DNA of 54,337 nt from JAYUHK01 sp043767025 (GTDB taxonomy: Bacteria; Bacteroidota; Bacteroidia; Chitinophagales; Saprospiraceae). The stretch's first letter is position 1. The number at the start of each line of letters is the position of its first letter. The stretch lies in assembly GCA_043767025.1 (NCBI GenBank), contig JAYUHK010000092.1:1-54337 (forward strand). Reading direction: 5' to 3'. Position numbers and translations under genes: made by a program. This document shows positions 1 to 8,333 of the stretch, piece by piece. Under the pieces are notes generated by a model. It was not told where the DNA came from. It saw only the letters and a program-made list of their open reading frames with translations, and ran no database searches.

Positions 1-96
1 CTCTTCAAAATAATGAAGGTCATGTTTTGCTTCGTGGTTGAATTTATCTAAAAATTCTTTTTCGTAAGATTTTGTACTAAATACGGCTATTTTCAT
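1..96 (-). CDS. ldhA: D-lactate dehydrogenase / 2-hydroxyacid dehydrogenase, N-terminal fragment cut by window edge
   Basis: Only the first 32 codons lie in the window; the gene runs off the left edge. The start ATG is at 96-94, and the peptide opens MKIAVFSTKSYEKEF, closely resembling the N-terminus of fermentative D-lactate dehydrogenases of the 2-hydroxyacid dehydrogenase family (E. coli LdhA opens MKLAVYSTKQYDKKY). The enzyme reduces pyruvate to D-lactate with NADH in the cytoplasm. It starts 25 bases after the stop of the response regulator on the same strand, so it is probably the last or a late gene of the cupin-AraC-kinase-regulator operon. The catalytic domain is outside the window and cannot be checked. 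Confidence 0.72.
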   Translation of the reverse strand, partial: MKIAVFSTKSYEKEFLDKFNHEAKHDLHYFEE

Positions 97-121
97 TCGG
101 TTGTTTGATAGAGGAATATAT

Positions 122-556
122 TTACATTCGTGCCATGTACCAATTCAACTGTTTTTCCATCTTTTGAAATTTAAAAATATTGTCGATAATTTGTTGTAAA
201 CGGACAAACGCCGTTTCGCTTTTCACCACGTAATCGGTCGCTTTGTGGTGCATACAATCAATGGCAACTTCGATTTTGTCTTGCGATGAAAGCATAATCA
301 CGGGAATATCCGCCTTAAATATTTTAATCTTATCTAAGGTTTCCAATCCATTCATGGCGTTGGGCGTGATACCGTCCAAGTGGTAATCCAGAATGATAAT
401 ATCGGGCGTGTGGGCAAGATTTTTTAGACACAACTCTCCCGACGGGAAAGTCAGCACCTTGAAATCCGCCGCGTGATTAAATTCAATTTCTAAAGACTTC
501 AGAAACAGAGGGTCGTCATCAACCAGAAATAAAATTATTTTATCTTTTGTATTCAT
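122..556 (-). CDS. Single-domain response regulator (receiver only)
   Basis: A 144-residue protein consisting of one CheY-like receiver domain without a DNA-binding output domain. The acidic pocket is D13-D15, the phosphoacceptor is D57 in IIILDYHLDG, the conserved switch Ser is S90 or S91 and the invariant Lys is K112. Its start codon overlaps the stop of the upstream hybrid histidine kinase by one base (TAATG), so the two are translationally coupled and most likely form a phosphorelay pair in which this protein takes phosphate from the kinase Hpt domain. What it acts on is not visible; it may signal by protein contact or relay to another kinase. Family assignment is firm, partner is inferred. 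Confidence 0.9.
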   Translation of the reverse strand: MNTKDKIILFLVDDDPLFLKSLEIEFNHAADFKVLTFPSGELCLKNLAHTPDIIILDYHLDGITPNAMNGLETLDKIKIFKADIPVIMLSSQDKIEVAIDCMHHKATDYVVKSETAFVRLQQIIDNIFKFQKMEKQLNWYMARM

Positions 557-2814
557 TATTTTACTTCATTTAAAAGTTTCAGTTCCATTTCTAATTCCCT
601 ACATACTTGCAGGCAAGTTGTTTCGAGTTGGTTCACCATCGTTGAAATATCTTCTGTAAATTGTTGAGCATCTGCAAATTCTTGGATTTTCTTGGCAAGG
701 AGTTCATAATCGCTGTGAATACCCATGATGGAGAAGGACGGAATCATTTTGTGAATGGTCGCCGAAAGCATTTTCCAATCTTTTTCTTCAAAACTTTTTT
801 TGATTCCTTTTATGAGTGACGGAGTTTGTTCCAAATACAACGAAATCATTTCTATCATCAATTTTGGATTAGATTTTGTTCTCTTTTCCAAAAACGATAA
901 ATCAAAGTATTTTATTTTTTGCGCCAAATCAAGTTCAATCTTTTTAAGATTAGTTTCAGCCTTTGATTTTTTTACAAAACTTAGTATTTTATTGTACAAA
1001 ATTCTTTCATCGACGGGTTTTGAGATGTAATCGTCCATGCCGATAGCCCTGCATTTCTCTACGTCCATCGTGGTTACATCTGCCGTGAGGGCAATGATGG
1101 GGATAGTTGATTTCATCACATTTCGGATATAAGTGGTAGCTTCAAACCCATTCATTTCAGGCATTTGCAAATCCATCAAAATGAGGTCATAAGCGGTGGT
1201 TGCCAATTTCTCAATCGCGAGTTTGCCGTTTGAAACAATCGTGCTTTCAAAGCCAAAATCCTCCAAAAGTGTTTTCATGAGTAATTGGTTCAGTTTGACA
1301 TCTTCCGCCACCAAAACCTTGATGTGTTGAACTTCTCTGTCGAAATCAAAATGCTCTTGTAATAGTTCGGGCTGCAAATAACTTTTTTTGAAAGGCAAAA
1401 TAAAACTAACCCATGTGCCTACGTTCAGTTCGCTTTTGACGCTAACGCTACCTCCTTGCGTTTCAACGAGCTGTTTTACGATTGCCAAGCCCAAACCAGT
1501 GCCACCATAAAGCCTCGAACTTCCGCTGTATGCCTGTTGGAAGTTTTCAAATATTTTTCCTATTTTTTCTTCCTCGATACCGATGCCCGAGTCCCCGATG
1601 GTGAAAGCTATTGAAACGGACTGGTCGTTTTCTTTCAACAGTTTTGCGGCAACCGAAATGCTTCCTTTTGAGGTAAATTTTATGGAATTACTTGCCAAAT
1701 TGAGTATAATTTGGTTCAGCCGCACAGGGTCGCCAATCAGTACTTCGGGAATTTTCTCGTCAAAGTCAATCAACAAATCCAAGTTTTTTTCTTGAATTTT
1801 CAAATCAAATAAATACAACATGGACCGAATGGAGTCCGAGAGTTTGAAGGGAATTTCTTCAAAAGTCATTTTACCCGATTCTACTTTTGCCAAATCCAAA
1901 ATATCGTTAATCAACACAATCAGGGAGTCCCCACTCAATTTTATAGCAGAAAGGTATTCCCTTTGTTTGTCCGTCAATTCGGTTTTCAAAAGCACTTTCG
2001 TAAAACCAATGATGGCGTTCATCGGAGTCCGAATCTCGTGGCTCATGTTAGAGAGAAACTGTTGCTTGGTTTTCACTGCATTTTCGGCAATGCTGGTAGC
2101 GGATTCGGCTTTTGCTTTTGCTACTTCGGCAGTTATGGTAGCTAATTCTGCCTGAATTTTTGCCGCTACTAATTCCTTCTCAAACTGCTTTTGTATAGTG
2201 ACATCTCTTGCAGCAATCACTGCGCCGATTACTTTTCCTTCTTCATTTCTGTAAACCGAACCGTTGAAAAGCACGTCGGTCAAATGATGGTCTTTGATAA
2301 TCAATGGATAGTTGAGTACATACCCTTTGGCAAAAATCTCGCGATAAACTTTTTTCGCTTTCATGGAATCCGTAAAATATGTAAAGAAATCTGTATTGAT
2401 TAGAGCTTCTTTTTTTTTGCCAATAACCTCAACCGTAGCATTATTGAGGTCTGTAATCTTTCCTTTTGTGTTGATTATAAAAAGTGGATCACGACTTGCC
2501 TCTATCAAACTGCGGGCATAATTGGCAGATTTTAGTTCAGCCGTGTGTTTTTCATTTTCTAATTTCTGAAAAGTAAGTTCTTCGTTGGGAATTACGAAAT
2601 CAGCCGCTTTTTTTGCCTTTTCATTGTTCTGAAAGTCTAATTTTTTGTTCGCAACCACCAATTCTTTGGCACGCTTTTCCGCCTCCCGTTGCAGAAAAGT
2701 AAGTTCTTTGTTGGTAATTACTAACTCTGCGGCGTGCTTCGACATTTCTTTGAGTTGAAAAGCGAGGGCTTCATTGGCAGCTTTCAGTTCATCATATTTT
2801 AGTAGTTTTGCCAT
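556..2814 (-). CDS. Hybrid sensor histidine kinase with coiled-coil repeats, PAS, HisKA, HATPase, receiver and Hpt domains
   Basis: A 752-residue kinase without an obvious membrane segment, so probably cytoplasmic. Order of parts: four tandem 21-residue coiled-coil repeats (8-91); a PAS domain (about 98-210); a second helical linker rich in Ala (215-250); the HisKA dimerisation domain with phospho-acceptor H259 in SHEIRTPMN; the HATPase with N-box residues N372/N376, DSGIGI at 408-413 and GGTGLGLAI from 438; a receiver with D548 and K599; and a C-terminal Hpt-like domain with H688. This is a complete His-Asp-His relay ending in the adjacent single-domain regulator. It starts 28 bases after the AraC gene on the same strand. 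The signal is unknown; a PAS domain in a soluble kinase suggests an internal redox or metabolite cue (inference). Confidence 0.93.
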   Translation of the reverse strand: MAKLLKYDELKAANEALAFQLKEMSKHAAELVITNKELTFLQREAEKRAKELVVANKKLDFQNNEKAKKAADFVIPNEELTFQKLENEKHTAELKSANYARSLIEASRDPLFIINTKGKITDLNNATVEVIGKKKEALINTDFFTYFTDSMKAKKVYREIFAKGYVLNYPLIIKDHHLTDVLFNGSVYRNEEGKVIGAVIAARDVTIQKQFEKELVAAKIQAELATITAEVAKAKAESATSIAENAVKTKQQFLSNMSHEIRTPMNAIIGFTKVLLKTELTDKQREYLSAIKLSGDSLIVLINDILDLAKVESGKMTFEEIPFKLSDSIRSMLYLFDLKIQEKNLDLLIDFDEKIPEVLIGDPVRLNQIILNLASNSIKFTSKGSISVAAKLLKENDQSVSIAFTIGDSGIGIEEEKIGKIFENFQQAYSGSSRLYGGTGLGLAIVKQLVETQGGSVSVKSELNVGTWVSFILPFKKSYLQPELLQEHFDFDREVQHIKVLVAEDVKLNQLLMKTLLEDFGFESTIVSNGKLAIEKLATTAYDLILMDLQMPEMNGFEATTYIRNVMKSTIPIIALTADVTTMDVEKCRAIGMDDYISKPVDERILYNKILSFVKKSKAETNLKKIELDLAQKIKYFDLSFLEKRTKSNPKLMIEMISLYLEQTPSLIKGIKKSFEEKDWKMLSATIHKMIPSFSIMGIHSDYELLAKKIQEFADAQQFTEDISTMVNQLETTCLQVCRELEMELKLLNEVK
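2542..2793 (-). repeat. Four in-frame 63-bp (21-residue) repeats in the kinase gene
   Basis: Kinase residues 8-28, 29-49, 50-70 and 71-91 align without gaps as four 21-residue units of pattern xELxxxNxxLxFQxxExxKxA, followed by a partial fifth (AELKSANYA). Twenty-one residues are exactly three heptads, which fits a parallel coiled coil. Similar repeats are common in Bacteroidota sensor kinases. The DNA copies have diverged, so this is an old expansion. Confidence 0.8.
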
Positions 2815-2842
2815 ATTTTTTTTAGAAATAAGTAAAAATTTC

Positions 2843-3403
2843 TTAAATTTCGTTGATTGGATTTCGTTTTTTTTCCTTCAAGTTTTTGAAGTGTGACGGA
2901 GAAAGTCCTGTTACTTTTTTGAACTGTGTGGACAAGTGAGCCACACTGCTGTAATTCATTTTGTAGGCAATTTCGGTAATATTTAATTCTCCATAAATAA
3001 TCAACTCCTTGATTCTCTCTATTTTATGTCCAATCATATACTGCTCGATGGTTATTCCCTGCACCTCTGAAAACAAGTTTGCCATGTAAGTATAGTCATG
3101 GTTCAGTTTTTGACTCAAATAATCTGAAAACTTAATCGCGGGCAAATCTTCGGTGTAGTGGACAAGCTCAACGATAGCAATTTTAATCCGCTCTATCAAG
3201 ATGGCTTTCTTGTTATCCATCAACTCCAAACCAACCATAAGTAGCGATTTTTGCAGCTCTTCGAGTTGCTCCGCTGAAAGCTCTTCCATCACTTCCACTT
3301 CGCCCAAATCTACCAAAATGAAGTGATGCCCCAGTTTCCGGAGGATATCCTTGACCACCATTTTGCAGCGAGTGCTTACCATATATTTTATGAAAAGTTT
3401 CAT
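2843..3403 (-). CDS. AraC-family transcriptional regulator (short form)
   Basis: A 186-residue protein. The C-terminal half has the two AraC helix-turn-helix motifs, the first around residues 90-120 (FSDYLSQKLNHDYTYMANLF) and the second around 140-172 (NITEIAYKMNYSSVAHLSTQ followed by FKKVTGLSPSHFK). The N-terminal 85 residues are not a classical sugar-binding cupin but a short alpha/beta segment seen in a widespread Bacteroidota subfamily. The gene follows the cupin gene after 18 bases and precedes the kinase by 28, so cupin and AraC may act as a split sensor and regulator (inference). A pair of direct repeats 21 bp apart in front of the cupin gene is a plausible binding site. Confidence 0.88.
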   Translation of the reverse strand: MKLFIKYMVSTRCKMVVKDILRKLGHHFILVDLGEVEVMEELSAEQLEELQKSLLMVGLELMDNKKAILIERIKIAIVELVHYTEDLPAIKFSDYLSQKLNHDYTYMANLFSEVQGITIEQYMIGHKIERIKELIIYGELNITEIAYKMNYSSVAHLSTQFKKVTGLSPSHFKNLKEKKRNPINEI

Positions 3404-3421
3404 ATTCGTTTGTCGAAAGTT

Positions 3422-3775
3422 TTAATCTTCATATCCACTTTTTATCACGGTCGAAATCATCTTGAATTGTTGAGTAGCATTGAAAATGTGCGAAGCATGG
3501 GCGGGAATAATGATGCCTTCCCCTAATTTGAGGTGGTGCATCTTTTTGTCAATGATAATTTCGGCAGAGCCGTCAATGATTTGGATGTAGGTATCGAAAG
3601 GAGAAGTTTTTTCTGCCAATTCTTCCCCAGCACTGAAAGAAGAGGCGGTGATATTACCCGTAATTTTACGGATAATTGTTTTGCTTACCACGGCATTCGG
3701 TAAATACTCAATAATCTTAACAATAATATGCGCTATCCCTTTCTCCAATTCAATCGTGTCCATACCTTTTTTCAT
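3422..3775 (-). CDS. Cupin-fold protein
   Basis: A 117-residue single-domain cupin. Motif 2 is clear near residues 85-99 (GEGIIIPAHASHIFNA, with P91, H93, H96 and N99). Motif 1 (about 49-69) lacks the usual HxH pair and reads TSPFDTYIQIIDG, so metal binding may be reduced or absent and a ligand-sensing role is more likely than catalysis (inference). It is the first gene of the minus-strand operon continuing into the AraC regulator, hybrid kinase, response regulator and D-lactate dehydrogenase. The start at 3775 leaves a 140-bp promoter gap to the glycosyltransferase gene. Confidence 0.85.
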   Translation of the reverse strand: MKKGMDTIELEKGIAHIIVKIIEYLPNAVVSKTIIRKITGNITASSFSAGEELAEKTSPFDTYIQIIDGSAEIIIDKKMHHLKLGEGIIIPAHASHIFNATQQFKMISTVIKSGYED

Positions 3776-3803
3776 AATCGTTTAATTTGACTAACTTAAT
3801 GTG

Positions 3804-3863
3804 TAAAGATAGGTACTTTAATTGACGAATCGTTACAGAATTATGGTAGAAGGTTACATAATT
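3804..3863 (-). promoter_or_regulatory. Candidate promoter and AraC-type operator of the cupin-AraC-kinase operon
   Basis: Reading the minus strand, TATCTTTA (3811 to 3804) matches the Bacteroidota -7 consensus TAnnTTTG at all but the last base and lies 29 bases from the cupin start codon. Upstream of it sit two direct repeats, GTTACAGAATT (3832-3842 on the plus strand) and GTTACATAATT (3853-3863), identical at 10 of 11 positions and spaced 21 bp, two helical turns. That is the geometry of AraC-family sites. They would fall about 35-66 bases upstream of the expected transcription start. No clear -33 TTG is seen, which would fit activator dependence. Confidence 0.45.
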
Positions 3864-3915
3864 CATAGATTTTGATAGGAAAAGCTATCGATATGATAAT
3901 AATTTTAGGCGTGTT

Positions 3916-6267
3916 TTAGACACTTTCCAACACAAATTTTATCCTCGGGCGTTTGGTTCTTTGTTTGATTTTTATGAATTTTTCAATCGTCATTCTCGCC
4001 ATTAGATAGCTTACGGTTGATTCTGCCCCTTGATTCAGATTGATATAGGTATCCTCCAAACCGTCGTAACAGCCACCCGTGCAGGGGTTGTAGATGATTT
4101 GATGGAGGTGATTTTTTCCTAAAAACCAATCGAAAGCAATACTCATTTTATTTTTATAATCTTCGGCTGGGAAAGCATCTTGAAATTTTGCTAAAGCTAA
4201 AATCGTATAAGCGACATCTATGGCTTGTTCGCCACCGATAGCTACCTGATTTTGAGCATCTTTTTTCAACAACCAGCCTTTATTTGAAATCACTTTAATT
4301 TTGTTGCTGGTAAATATTTTAGACAACAAAAAATCCATGGAGGTTTTCGCTATTTTTTGATAAATTGGTTTATCAGTTGCCAACCATGCGCACAAAAGTG
4401 CTTCGGGCAAAATACTGTTTCCATACGTCAAATAGCTTTCAAACCATTCCCAATCGGTCTCCGCTTCGTGGCGATACATCTGGACTAAACGGTTGGCGAG
4501 TTCAGTAATTAAGGCTTTATCTTGTGAATGATTATTTCTTAAATTTCTGTAATACAATCCTTTGATAATGAAAGCAATAGCCCGAGTAGAATGAATTTTT
4601 TGGACATTCGACAAGGCATTTTGCAGGATTATTTCGGCTTGATTTACCATTTTGTCGGGTAATATTTTGTGCAAAGAAATCAAAAATCCTACTGCCCAAA
4701 TCGCCCGTCCGTTTGAATCTTCAAGATTGGTTTGAGCGTTTTGTTCCGTGAAAAGCATATCTTCATTTACATAGTTCAAAAAATTACCTTTGGGTTGGAG
4801 GCAAAATGCAATGAAGTCCAGATATAGTTCAATCAAGGGTAAATCAGCTACGTCGCGGGTGGATTCATAATGTTGGCACATTGCCACCATAGCCCGAGCA
4901 TTGTCATCTAATGTATATCCCGAGTCAATATCGGGTTGGTCGATGACAGAAAATTGAACCATTCCAAAAACAGTCGTTAGTCTTTTGAGGTGATTTAGGT
5001 TAACGGCAGGGATTTTGTACGATAACTTAATGATACCATTGGTCATTTTTTCAAACAAAAGGGCGTGAGCAATGGCGGCATTTTCCCAAGCCGATGGAGC
5101 AATTCTGTGCAAACCATTCATGCTGATATTTTTCCTTTGTTCGTTGTTATTTAACAGCGTGTTTACTGCACTCGACAGCTGGTCTGAATTACCAAAATCA
5201 ATTAAAATCCCTGCATCATTTTTCAAAAATTCTTTGGCATGAGGAATGGGCGTGGACACAATAGCACACCCGCAACTCATGGCATAAGAGAAAGTGCCAC
5301 TCACAGCTTGATTGGGGTCTTTGGACGTAAATAAGTAAATATCAGTGAGTTGTAGATATTCTAACAGTCTTGGCAAAGGCAAAAATTCATTGACAAAAAG
5401 AATGTGTTCGCCAATTTTTAAGTTTTCAATTATCATTTCTAACTTTTCACGATACACTTCTCTTTCTTGCTTGACGACCGAAGGATGCGTTTTTCCGATA
5501 ATCAAAAACATTACTTCGGGGTTATTTTTGATGATGTTTGATAAACCATTGAGCGTAGTTTCGATTGATTTACCCGAACTCAAAAGCCCGAAAGTAGAAA
5601 GTATTTTTTTGCCCGTAAGCTGATATTTTGCTTTCAATAATTCCCTGTCTGAATGGGGTGTTAGATGCGTACCGTGCGAGATTACAGAAATTTTTTCTGC
5701 CTTAATTCCGTAGGTATCTACCAAAATTTGTTTTGAGGTTTGGGTCATTACCACTACCTGCTCACATACGTCCGCAATTTGCTGAACTCTGAACCTCAAT
5801 AGTCCATCTGGATTTGGTAAGACGGTATGAAAAACAAGGCTTACTGGTTTGTGGAGAAGTCCTACAAACTGAATCAAATCATCTTCTCTATGTCGGAACA
5901 AACCAAATTCATGTTGAATCATTACCACTTGAATAGCAGCATCTTGATTGATTTTTTGAGCTAATCTTTCGAGAGATTTTGGTCTATCAATGTTCAAGTT
6001 AAATTTTATTTCTTCTGGATAATCATAGTGTTCATCTGTGGACTCCAAAGGGCAAATGGTGATGCCAAAGGAATGATTGAACTTATTTTTCAAGGCTTTT
6101 GTCAGGTCTTGGGAGTAGGTTGCGATGCCACACTCGCGGGGCGGGAAAGAAGTGATGAATAAGATTTGAGGCAGATTTTGCTTTATTTTTCTTATTGCTT
6201 CAAATTTCCTGACGGGTTCTTTTAGCAGCAAATTGTTGCTGTGGTGAAATTGGATAACGTTTTTCAT
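3916..6267 (-). CDS. GT4-type glycosyltransferase fused to a C-terminal helical (toroid-like) domain
   Basis: 783 residues. Residues about 33-405 form a GT-B glycosyltransferase: an N-terminal glycine motif in FPPRECGIATYSQDL (41-55), a donor-domain start at KILSTFGLLSSGKSIET, and the C-terminal signature TFSYAMSCGCAIVSTPIPHA (325-344) in place of the usual EAMACG. Residues about 415-783 form a separate, mostly helical domain (TLDDNARA near 446, EDSNGRAIWAVG near 517, DWEWFESYLTYGN) resembling an alpha/alpha barrel of carbohydrate enzymes. Its start overlaps the stop of the GH130 gene by 4 bases, so the two are co-translated and probably handle the same mannose-containing glycan. Substrate is unknown. 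Confidence 0.85.
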   Translation of the reverse strand: MKNVIQFHHSNNLLLKEPVRKFEAIRKIKQNLPQILFITSFPPRECGIATYSQDLTKALKNKFNHSFGITICPLESTDEHYDYPEEIKFNLNIDRPKSLERLAQKINQDAAIQVVMIQHEFGLFRHREDDLIQFVGLLHKPVSLVFHTVLPNPDGLLRFRVQQIADVCEQVVVMTQTSKQILVDTYGIKAEKISVISHGTHLTPHSDRELLKAKYQLTGKKILSTFGLLSSGKSIETTLNGLSNIIKNNPEVMFLIIGKTHPSVVKQEREVYREKLEMIIENLKIGEHILFVNEFLPLPRLLEYLQLTDIYLFTSKDPNQAVSGTFSYAMSCGCAIVSTPIPHAKEFLKNDAGILIDFGNSDQLSSAVNTLLNNNEQRKNISMNGLHRIAPSAWENAAIAHALLFEKMTNGIIKLSYKIPAVNLNHLKRLTTVFGMVQFSVIDQPDIDSGYTLDDNARAMVAMCQHYESTRDVADLPLIELYLDFIAFCLQPKGNFLNYVNEDMLFTEQNAQTNLEDSNGRAIWAVGFLISLHKILPDKMVNQAEIILQNALSNVQKIHSTRAIAFIIKGLYYRNLRNNHSQDKALITELANRLVQMYRHEAETDWEWFESYLTYGNSILPEALLCAWLATDKPIYQKIAKTSMDFLLSKIFTSNKIKVISNKGWLLKKDAQNQVAIGGEQAIDVAYTILALAKFQDAFPAEDYKNKMSIAFDWFLGKNHLHQIIYNPCTGGCYDGLEDTYINLNQGAESTVSYLMARMTIEKFIKIKQRTKRPRIKFVLESV

Positions 6268-7304
6268 TGGTTTTTTAGATTTAACATTAGTTCTTGTAAT
6301 AAGGCTGACAGACTGACCGAAACTACCGCAATGCGCTCGTCGGCAGCTCCATAATAAATGTAGAGGGTATCATCAAAAAGGGCGGTTCCCGTCGGGAAGC
6401 ACACGTTATTTACTTCGCCCTTCAACTCCCAACTAAACTCTGGTTTGAACAAAGGATAAGGCAATCGGGCAATTTCTTTTTGCGGGTTTTCTAAATCAAG
6501 CAAAGCGGCACAGGCTGAATAAACAAAACCTTTGAGCGTGTCGTGCACACCGTGATAGATGAGAAGCCAGCCGAATTTTGTTTCAATGGGTGGACAGCCA
6601 CCCCCAATGTAACTAACTTCGTGTTCATATTTGGGAGCAAGCACGATGTATTCCTTAAAATGCAGAAAGTAATTCTTCCAAAAAGAGTAAGTCAAGTCTT
6701 CTATTTCATTGATTCCCACCACGATTTGAATATCGGGTTTGATGCGGTGCATGAAATAAAATTTACCGTGAATTTTTCTCGGAAAAAATATTACATTCTT
6801 GTCCCAGACATAAAAACTTTTTCCATGATTTTCAAAAATACGCTCATGTTCATTGTAGCGAACGTATTTTCCATTTAATTTCCCTTTTTCTTCCGCCAAA
6901 TAACTAAATTCTTGGTAGGTCAGCAAAGGGACAATTAGTCCTTTCTTCGTCCAGTGAATCAAATCTTCCGAAACCGCCAAAGCACCCAAAGCATTGTTGC
7001 CATCGTAGGCGGTGTAAGTCAGATAATATAAATCTTCAATTTTAACGATTCGGGGGTCTTCCAACCCCTGAGATTCGTACTCGAACTCAGGAACAAGAAT
7101 GGGTTTTTCGGAGCGTTCTACGACCGTTAGCGGACCCAATAATTTGCAGTATCCAATACTTGAATGATTGCCTTGAGCCACTGCCCTGTAGAAAAGGTGA
7201 ACGTCCTGCCCTACTCTCAAAGCGGCAGGATTCAAAACGCCCTCATTTTCAAAATCAAGGATAGTTTTGTTCAGTAAAACACCTTCTTTTTTTATGTCTA
7301 TCAT
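6264..7304 (-). CDS. GH130-family beta-mannoside phosphorylase or hydrolase
   Basis: A 346-residue five-bladed beta-propeller enzyme. GLEDPR at 80-85 carries the expected catalytic Asp (D83); YHGVH (250-254) and YYGAADERIAV (317-327) are other family hallmarks. GH130 enzymes phosphorolyse or hydrolyse beta-1,2- or beta-1,4-linked manno-oligosaccharides. There is no signal peptide, so it works in the cytoplasm. It is the first gene of a two-gene unit with the overlapping glycosyltransferase, a pairing seen in many Bacteroidota and often near stress genes, as here. Linkage specificity cannot be told from sequence. Confidence 0.88.
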   Translation of the reverse strand: MIDIKKEGVLLNKTILDFENEGVLNPAALRVGQDVHLFYRAVAQGNHSSIGYCKLLGPLTVVERSEKPILVPEFEYESQGLEDPRIVKIEDLYYLTYTAYDGNNALGALAVSEDLIHWTKKGLIVPLLTYQEFSYLAEEKGKLNGKYVRYNEHERIFENHGKSFYVWDKNVIFFPRKIHGKFYFMHRIKPDIQIVVGINEIEDLTYSFWKNYFLHFKEYIVLAPKYEHEVSYIGGGCPPIETKFGWLLIYHGVHDTLKGFVYSACAALLDLENPQKEIARLPYPLFKPEFSWELKGEVNNVCFPTGTALFDDTLYIYYGAADERIAVVSVSLSALLQELMLNLKNQ

Positions 7305-7453
7305 GATTTTTGAAATAAAATTACGCTTTCAATTTTCCTTACTGTCTTTCTTTCCGCGTTGGTTTCTTGGGTAGTTCGCTTTTCTTTCAGTATCAGTGTG
7401 TGAGGTTCATTGCTTGTTTTTTGTTCTTTTCTTTAGATATTGAACGATTCGTT

Positions 7454-7843
7454 TTAAAGCGAATGAAGTTTAAAATATTCCCTTACGAAAGCCAATTCTT
7501 GGTTTTCGGTCATTTTATCCGTTTGTTTTACGTCAATTTTAATTTTGTCAAAAAGTGCATTTTCACTCAAAATATTAAAAAGTTCGTGTTTGGCATCGGT
7601 TGGTCCAAAGATGATTATGTCATCGTATTTGAGAATTACTTGGCTGATTTTTTTATAATAGTCAGCTGCCAAATGCTGCTCTTTGTGGTGCATCGTGTAT
7701 TCGCTTCTGTGCAAAGTTTCTTGTTTGTCTTTGTGCGAAAAATCAGACTTAATGACGGTAGTTCCCAACGAATCTCCGTGTTGGGCAATTAAATGGGCTT
7801 CGGAATGATCCATCCAGATGCCTAAATGTTTAGCGTTGTTCAT
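7454..7843 (-). CDS. Small protein resembling bacterial release-factor-like (eRF1-fold) / host-attachment family
   Basis: A 129-residue soluble protein opening KHLGIWMDHSEAHLI and ending with DDIIIFGPTDAKHELFNIL, followed by a helix. The alternation of a 'WMD..A..I' strand and an 'IIIFGPxDAKxEL' strand-helix is typical of small bacterial proteins with an eRF1 domain-3-like fold, often annotated as host attachment or translational machinery proteins. Function is unknown; hibernating-ribosome rescue has been suggested for relatives. It lies between the GH130/GT pair and a stress-like gene set, and has its own promoter-like box at 7889-7896. Family call is from memory of motifs, moderate confidence. 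Confidence 0.6.
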   Translation of the reverse strand: MNNAKHLGIWMDHSEAHLIAQHGDSLGTTVIKSDFSHKDKQETLHRSEYTMHHKEQHLAADYYKKISQVILKYDDIIIFGPTDAKHELFNILSENALFDKIKIDVKQTDKMTENQELAFVREYFKLHSL

Positions 7844-8333
7844 AATTTTTTAGTTGACTAAATTTTTGTGGGGAATTTACCTCCAACACAAAGGTAAGCG
7901 GAGTCGGACTTGAAAATTTTACGAAATTATGTTTAAAATTTGCATGATTCACACTTTTGATTTTAAGCGGTATAAATAAAAGCCCCGTTATCTTATTTTG
8001 TCATCTCGGAATAAGGTATTGTGCAACAAGTTTTCCAAAAAATATACTGTTGATTGTTGTGGAAATATAAAATAGTTGAGCGATAAACCCCCGCGCATCA
8101 AAACCTGTGAATTTCATAAGTTATATCCGAAATTGTATAATTCCGTTCTCAAAAATACCACCACCTTTGTCTTATTGTTTGCACACTTTGACTCAAGGTA
8201 CGGTGACAAAATAATAGGTTGCCTACAATCAAATTGAAGAAATCGTCAAAATTTGTAATAGTAAATCAATAAAAATTTTAGAAATTTTAAAGCACAATAT
8301 TTAAAATAATAATTGCAATTTAAAACCAAAATC
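7844..8333. other. 490-bp gap without a gene
   Basis: Divergent intergenic region between the eRF1-like gene (minus) and the small membrane protein (plus). Apart from the -7 box at 7889-7896 I see no ORF with convincing protein content, no tRNA-like cloverleaf and no strong hairpin with a T-tract. Promoters for both sides must lie here. Confidence 0.6.
7889..7896 (-). promoter_or_regulatory. Bacteroidota -7 promoter box for the eRF1-like gene
   Basis: On the minus strand TACCTTTG matches TAnnTTTG at every fixed position and lies about 46 bases before the start codon at 7843. The expected -33 TTG is not clear. Confidence 0.45.

Noticed and set aside
7447..7464. Near-perfect 18-bp palindrome ATTCGTTTTAAAGCGAAT at the end of the eRF1-like gene
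   Set aside because: It includes the stop codon, has no T-tract on either strand and is AT-rich, so neither terminator nor operator can be argued.
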